DNA of 64,000 nt from assembly GCA_045652245.1 (NCBI GenBank), contig JAZRTY010000039.1, forward strand, positions 1 to 64,000, read 5' to 3'. The translations under genes were made by a program, and so were the position numbers. Within the stretch, counting starts at the first letter, position 1; every line of letters begins with the position of its first letter. Source of the DNA: SIG622 sp045652245. Lineage in GTDB: Bacteria > Bacillota > Clostridia > Oscillospirales > CAG-382. Of the stretch, positions 60,716-64,000 are shown piece by piece. The notes under the pieces are model-generated. The model searched no databases, had not been told where the DNA came from, and saw only the letters and a program-made list of their open reading frames with translations.

Positions 60716-62833
60716 ATGCCGAGACAAATTTCACTTGAGCGTACCAGAAATATTGGTATCATGGCTCATATCGACGCCGGTAAGACTACTACAACAGAAC
60801 GTATACTTTACTATACCGGTAAGACACACAAAATAGGTGAGACCCACGAAGGCTCGGCTACAATGGACTGGATGGAGCAGGAACAGGAAAGAGGTATTAC
60901 AATTACCTCTGCTGCAACAACTTGTTTCTGGGAAGGTTCTGAGGCAGGAAAGTATCCCAAGCACAGAATCAATATCATCGATACCCCCGGTCACGTTGAC
61001 TTCACAGTTGAAGTACAGCGTTCACTGAAGGTTCTCGACGGTTCTATCACAGTACTTTGTGCCAAGGGTGGCGTTGAACCCCAGTCGGAAACAGTATGGC
61101 GTCAGGCTGACGAATACAAGGTTCCGAGAATGGCATATGTAAACAAGATGGACATCATGGGAGCTAACTTCTACAGAGTTGTTGACATGATGAAGGAACG
61201 TCTTAAGGCTAATGCCGTTCCGATTCAGCTTCCTATCGGAAAGGAAGAAACATTCAAAGGTATTATTGACCTTGTACTCATGAGAGCGTTCATCTATACC
61301 AATGACTTAGGTACAGATATTCTCGAGCAGGATATTCCTGAAGATATGAAGGAACTTGCAGAGGAATACAGAGCGAACCTCATTGAGCATATTGCAGAAA
61401 CAGACGAAGCACTCCTTGAAAAGTATATGGAAGGCGAAGAGTTTACCGTAGAAGAAATCAAGGCGGCTATCCGTAAGTCTACTATCGACAATACTATGGT
61501 TCCCGTAGTTTGCGGTACATCCTACAAGAATAAGGGTGTTCAGAAATTGCTTGACGCAGTTATCGACTATATGCCCTCACCTCTTGATATTCCTGCAATT
61601 AAGGGTTATGACCCTGCTCTTCCCGAGGATGACGAAAACAACGTTGTTGAAAGACACTCAAGCGACGAAGAGCCTTTCTCAGCTCTTGCATTCAAGATTG
61701 CAACAGACCCCTTCGTTGGTCGTTTGTGCTTTGTAAGAGTATATTCAGGACACATCACATCAGGTTCTACTGTTTATAACACAAACAAGAGAACTCGTGA
61801 AAGATTCGGAAGAATCGTGCTTATGCACGCAAACAGCCGTGAAGATGTTGATGAAATCTACGCAGGTGATATCGCAGCAATTATCGGTATCAAGAATTCT
61901 ACTACCGGTGATACACTGTGTGATGAAAACCACCCTGTTGTTCTTGAATCAATGAACTTCCCGGAACCCGTTATCCGTGTTGCTATTGAGCCTAAAACTA
62001 AGGCAGGACAGGAAAAGATGGGTATTGCACTCTCAAAGCTTGCTGAAGAAGACCCGACCTTCAAGCAGTATACTGATGAAGAAACAGGTCAGACAATTAT
62101 CGCAGGTATGGGTGAGCTTCACCTTGAAATTATCGTTGACAGACTTCTTCGTGAATTTAAGGTTGAAGCAAATGTTGGTGCTCCTCAGGTTGCATACAAG
62201 GAAACAATCAGAAAGAGCGCAGACGTTGACCACAAGTATGCTCGTCAGTCCGGTGGTAAAGGTCAGTACGGTCATGTTAAGATTATCGTTGAACCTAACG
62301 AACCCGGTAAGGGCTACGAATTCATCAACAAGGTTGTTGGTGGTGCTATTCCGAAGGAATACATCCCGGCTGTTGACGCAGGTATCCAGTCAGCTATGAC
62401 AAGTGGTGTACTTGCAGGTTACCCGGTTGTTGACCTTAAGGTTACACTTTATGATGGTTCTTACCACGAAGTTGACTCATCTGAAATGGCATTTAAGATT
62501 GCAGGTTCTATGGCTCTTAAGGAAGCTCTCCGCAAGGCTGATCCTGTTCTTACAGAACCGATGATGAAGGTTGTTGTTGTAGTTCCGGATGATTATATGG
62601 GCGACGTAATCGGTGACCTTAACTCCCGTCGTGGTCAGATTGAAGGTATGGATCCTGTATCGGGTGCCCAGCAGATAAGATCTGTTGTTCCGCTTGCTAA
62701 TATGTTTGGATATGCTACAGACCTTCGTTCAAAGACTCAGGGCCGTGGTCAGTACGTAATGGAACCCAGCCACTACGCTGAAGCACCTAAGTCTATCCAG
62801 GATGAAATCATTGCAAAAAGAGGCAAAAACTAA
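60716..62833 (+). CDS. fusA: Elongation factor G
   Basis: Translocation GTPase. 705 residues. G1 IMAHIDAGKTTTTE near 16-29, switch I RGITITSAATTC, G3 DTPGHVDF, G4 NKMD, followed by domains II-V (GYPVVDLKVTLYDGSYHEVDSS in domain IV). Eighteen bases after rpsG. Confidence 0.98.
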   Translation: MPRQISLERTRNIGIMAHIDAGKTTTTERILYYTGKTHKIGETHEGSATMDWMEQEQERGITITSAATTCFWEGSEAGKYPKHRINIIDTPGHVDFTVEVQRSLKVLDGSITVLCAKGGVEPQSETVWRQADEYKVPRMAYVNKMDIMGANFYRVVDMMKERLKANAVPIQLPIGKEETFKGIIDLVLMRAFIYTNDLGTDILEQDIPEDMKELAEEYRANLIEHIAETDEALLEKYMEGEEFTVEEIKAAIRKSTIDNTMVPVVCGTSYKNKGVQKLLDAVIDYMPSPLDIPAIKGYDPALPEDDENNVVERHSSDEEPFSALAFKIATDPFVGRLCFVRVYSGHITSGSTVYNTNKRTRERFGRIVLMHANSREDVDEIYAGDIAAIIGIKNSTTGDTLCDENHPVVLESMNFPEPVIRVAIEPKTKAGQEKMGIALSKLAEEDPTFKQYTDEETGQTIIAGMGELHLEIIVDRLLREFKVEANVGAPQVAYKETIRKSADVDHKYARQSGGKGQYGHVKIIVEPNEPGKGYEFINKVVGGAIPKEYIPAVDAGIQSAMTSGVLAGYPVVDLKVTLYDGSYHEVDSSEMAFKIAGSMALKEALRKADPVLTEPMMKVVVVVPDDYMGDVIGDLNSRRGQIEGMDPVSGAQQIRSVVPLANMFGYATDLRSKTQGRGQYVMEPSHYAEAPKSIQDEIIAKRGKN

Positions 62834-62913
62834 TTTAAGTTAAATTTGGCGCAGTGGGAAATCCACTGCCGCCACAAAATAAAAAATAATTTATTTTAAG
62901 GAGGAAATTCAAA
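62834..62913 (+). promoter_or_regulatory. Hairpin before tuf
   Basis: GGCGCAGTGG pairs with CCACTGCCGCC (about 62848-62875), followed by an A-rich stretch. There is no T run, so mRNA stability or processing is more likely than termination. Confidence 0.45.
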
Positions 62914-64000
62914 ATGGCAAAGGCTAAGTTTGAAAGAACAAAACCCCACGTTAATATTGGTACAATCGGTCACGTTGACCACGGTAAGACAACTCTTACA
63001 GCAGCTATCACAAAGACACTCTCCCTCGTAAACGGAAACAATGAGGCTCTCGCTTACGACCAGATCGATAACGCTCCGGAAGAAAAGGCAAGAGGTATTA
63101 CAATCAACACATGACACGTTGAGTACGAAACAGAAAACAGACACTACGCTCACGTTGACTGCCCCGGCCATGCTGACTACGTTAAGAACATGATCACCGG
63201 TGCTGCTCAGATGGACGGTGCTATCCTCGTTGTTGCTGGTACTGACGGTCCTCTCCAGCAGACTCGTGAACACATCCTTCTTGCTCGTCAGGTTGGTGTT
63301 CCTGCTATCGTTGTATTTATGAACAAGTGCGACATGGTTGACGACGACGAACTCCTCGACCTTGTTGAAATGGAAACAAGAGACCTTCTCTCTTCTTACG
63401 ACTTCCCCGGCGATGATCTCCCGATCATCAGAGGTAGCGCTCGTGAAGCTCTCCTTTCTGAAAACACAGACATCAACGCTCCTGAATACGCTTGTATTCT
63501 CGAACTCATGAAGAACGTTGACGAGTACATTCCTACTCCTGACAGAGCTGCTGACCAGCCCTTCCTTATGCCTGTCGAAGACGTATTCTCTATCTCCGGC
63601 CGTGGTACTGTTGCTACTGGTAGAGTTGAAAGAGGTACTCTTAAGATGAACGACGTTGTTGAAATCGTTGGTATTACTGAAACAAAGCAGACTGTTATTA
63701 CAGGTATCGAAATGTTCCACAAGCTCATGGACAGCGCTGAAGCTGGTGACAACGTAGGATGTCTGCTCAGAGGTGTTGATAAGAAGGGTATTGAAAGAGG
63801 ACAGGTTCTCGCAAAGCCCGGCACAATCAAGCCTTACACAAAGTTCGTAGCTCAGGTTTACGTTCTTACAGAAAAAGAAGGTGGCCGTCATAAGCCTTTC
63901 TTCTCTAACTACAGACCTCAGTTCTACTTCAGAACAACTGACGTTACAGGCGTTATCACTCTTCCCGAAGGTACAGAAATGTGCAACCCCGGTGACCACG
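62914..64000 (+). CDS. tuf: Elongation factor Tu, with in-frame TGA at codon 67; runs off window
   Basis: Delivers aminoacyl-tRNA to the ribosome. The family sequence is continuous in one frame: G1 GHVDHGKTT (19-27), RGITINT, then TGA at 63112-63114, then HVEYETENRHYAHVDCPGHADYVKN (G3 DCPGH), NKCD (G4), SAREALL-type G5 and domain II. EF-Tu normally has serine at the TGA position, so a single C-to-G change of TCA would explain it. Read literally, the product is a 66-residue fragment. Neighbouring genes use TGA as a true stop, which argues against reassignment. Sequencing or assembly error, a strain mutation masked by a second tuf copy, or true read-through are the options. The 3' end lies outside. 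Confidence 0.93.

Noticed and set aside
63112..63114. UGA recoded as an amino acid (selenocysteine or codon reassignment) in tuf
   Set aside because: EF-Tu has no selenocysteine, no SECIS-like hairpin was seen after the codon, and TGA ends several other genes in the window.
62896..63999. A 367-residue open frame on the minus strand opposite tuf
   Set aside because: It lies wholly antisense to the conserved tuf gene, has a serine/valine/cysteine-rich composition typical of shadows of biased coding sequence, and shows no domain.

Overview
The window reads as chromosomal DNA from an anaerobic, spore-forming, S-layer-bearing member of the Clostridia, most likely Oscillospirales/Ruminococcaceae-like. 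This is inferred from gene content, not from a search. The support is: spoIIE with a Spo0A box, RNase Y, L-box and T-box leaders, zinc-type S14, SLH-domain surface proteins, a cohesin/dockerin pair, and Clostridia-type order in the ribosomal operon (rpsD inside the alpha segment). No plasmid, prophage, IS transposase, CRISPR array, tRNA or rRNA was seen.

Layout. 1-4.3 kb: 3' part of aspS (+), rny (-), a nitroreductase (-). 4.4-7.8 kb: lysine riboswitch and dapA-dapB-lysA (+). 7.8-10.8 kb: CorC/HlyC-type protein and AI-2E family permease (-), behind a long leader with a terminator. 11-15 kb: a Wzx-like flippase (+) and spoIIE (-). 15.0-31.6 kb: S10-spc-alpha operon from rpsJ to rplQ, with secY, adk, map, infA and rpoA, preceded by a leader ending in a strong terminator (attenuation). 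31.6-32.2 kb: a small DUF559 nuclease gene between palindromic repeats. 32.3-41.1 kb: two exported surface proteins, one of 1,966 residues with InlB-type repeats and a C-terminal dockerin-like domain, the other SLH-anchored with an N-terminal cohesin-like domain. 41.2-48.1 kb: orphan soluble histidine kinase, mreB, guaB, recD2, dut (+). 48.3-51.4 kb: MFS transporter, prmC, DUF1385 protein (-). 51.6-54.7 kb: T-box, metallophosphoesterase and thrS (+). 55.3-58.3 kb: a large SLH protein, probably the S-layer subunit. 58.4-59.3 kb: AraC-type regulator (-). 59.5-64 kb: str operon rpsL-rpsG-fusA-tuf, with tuf running off the window.

The gaps are unusual. Two families of structured intergenic repeats fill them. 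Family 1 follows stop codons (aspS, rny, lysA, guaB, thrS) and consists of up to three hairpins whose stems differ between copies but stay paired, so covariation can be seen inside the window. Family 2 is a palindromic 'GATGAGG...CCTCATCAGTC' or 'ACTCC...GGAGT' element. It supplies the last codons and stop of the MFS gene, touches the DUF559 stop codon, and flanks the DUF559 gene on both sides with a 6-base direct repeat (GAGTAA). DUF559 plus this repeat is the best candidate here for an undescribed mobile system.

Two coding oddities deserve checking. infA has no ATG/GTG/TTG start and fits the family length only from a CTG codon. tuf carries an in-frame TGA at codon 67, where EF-Tu has serine, although TGA is used as an ordinary stop elsewhere in the window. 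guaB matches remembered Tritrichomonas foetus IMPDH with its key residues at identical numbers (Cys319, Arg418, Tyr419).
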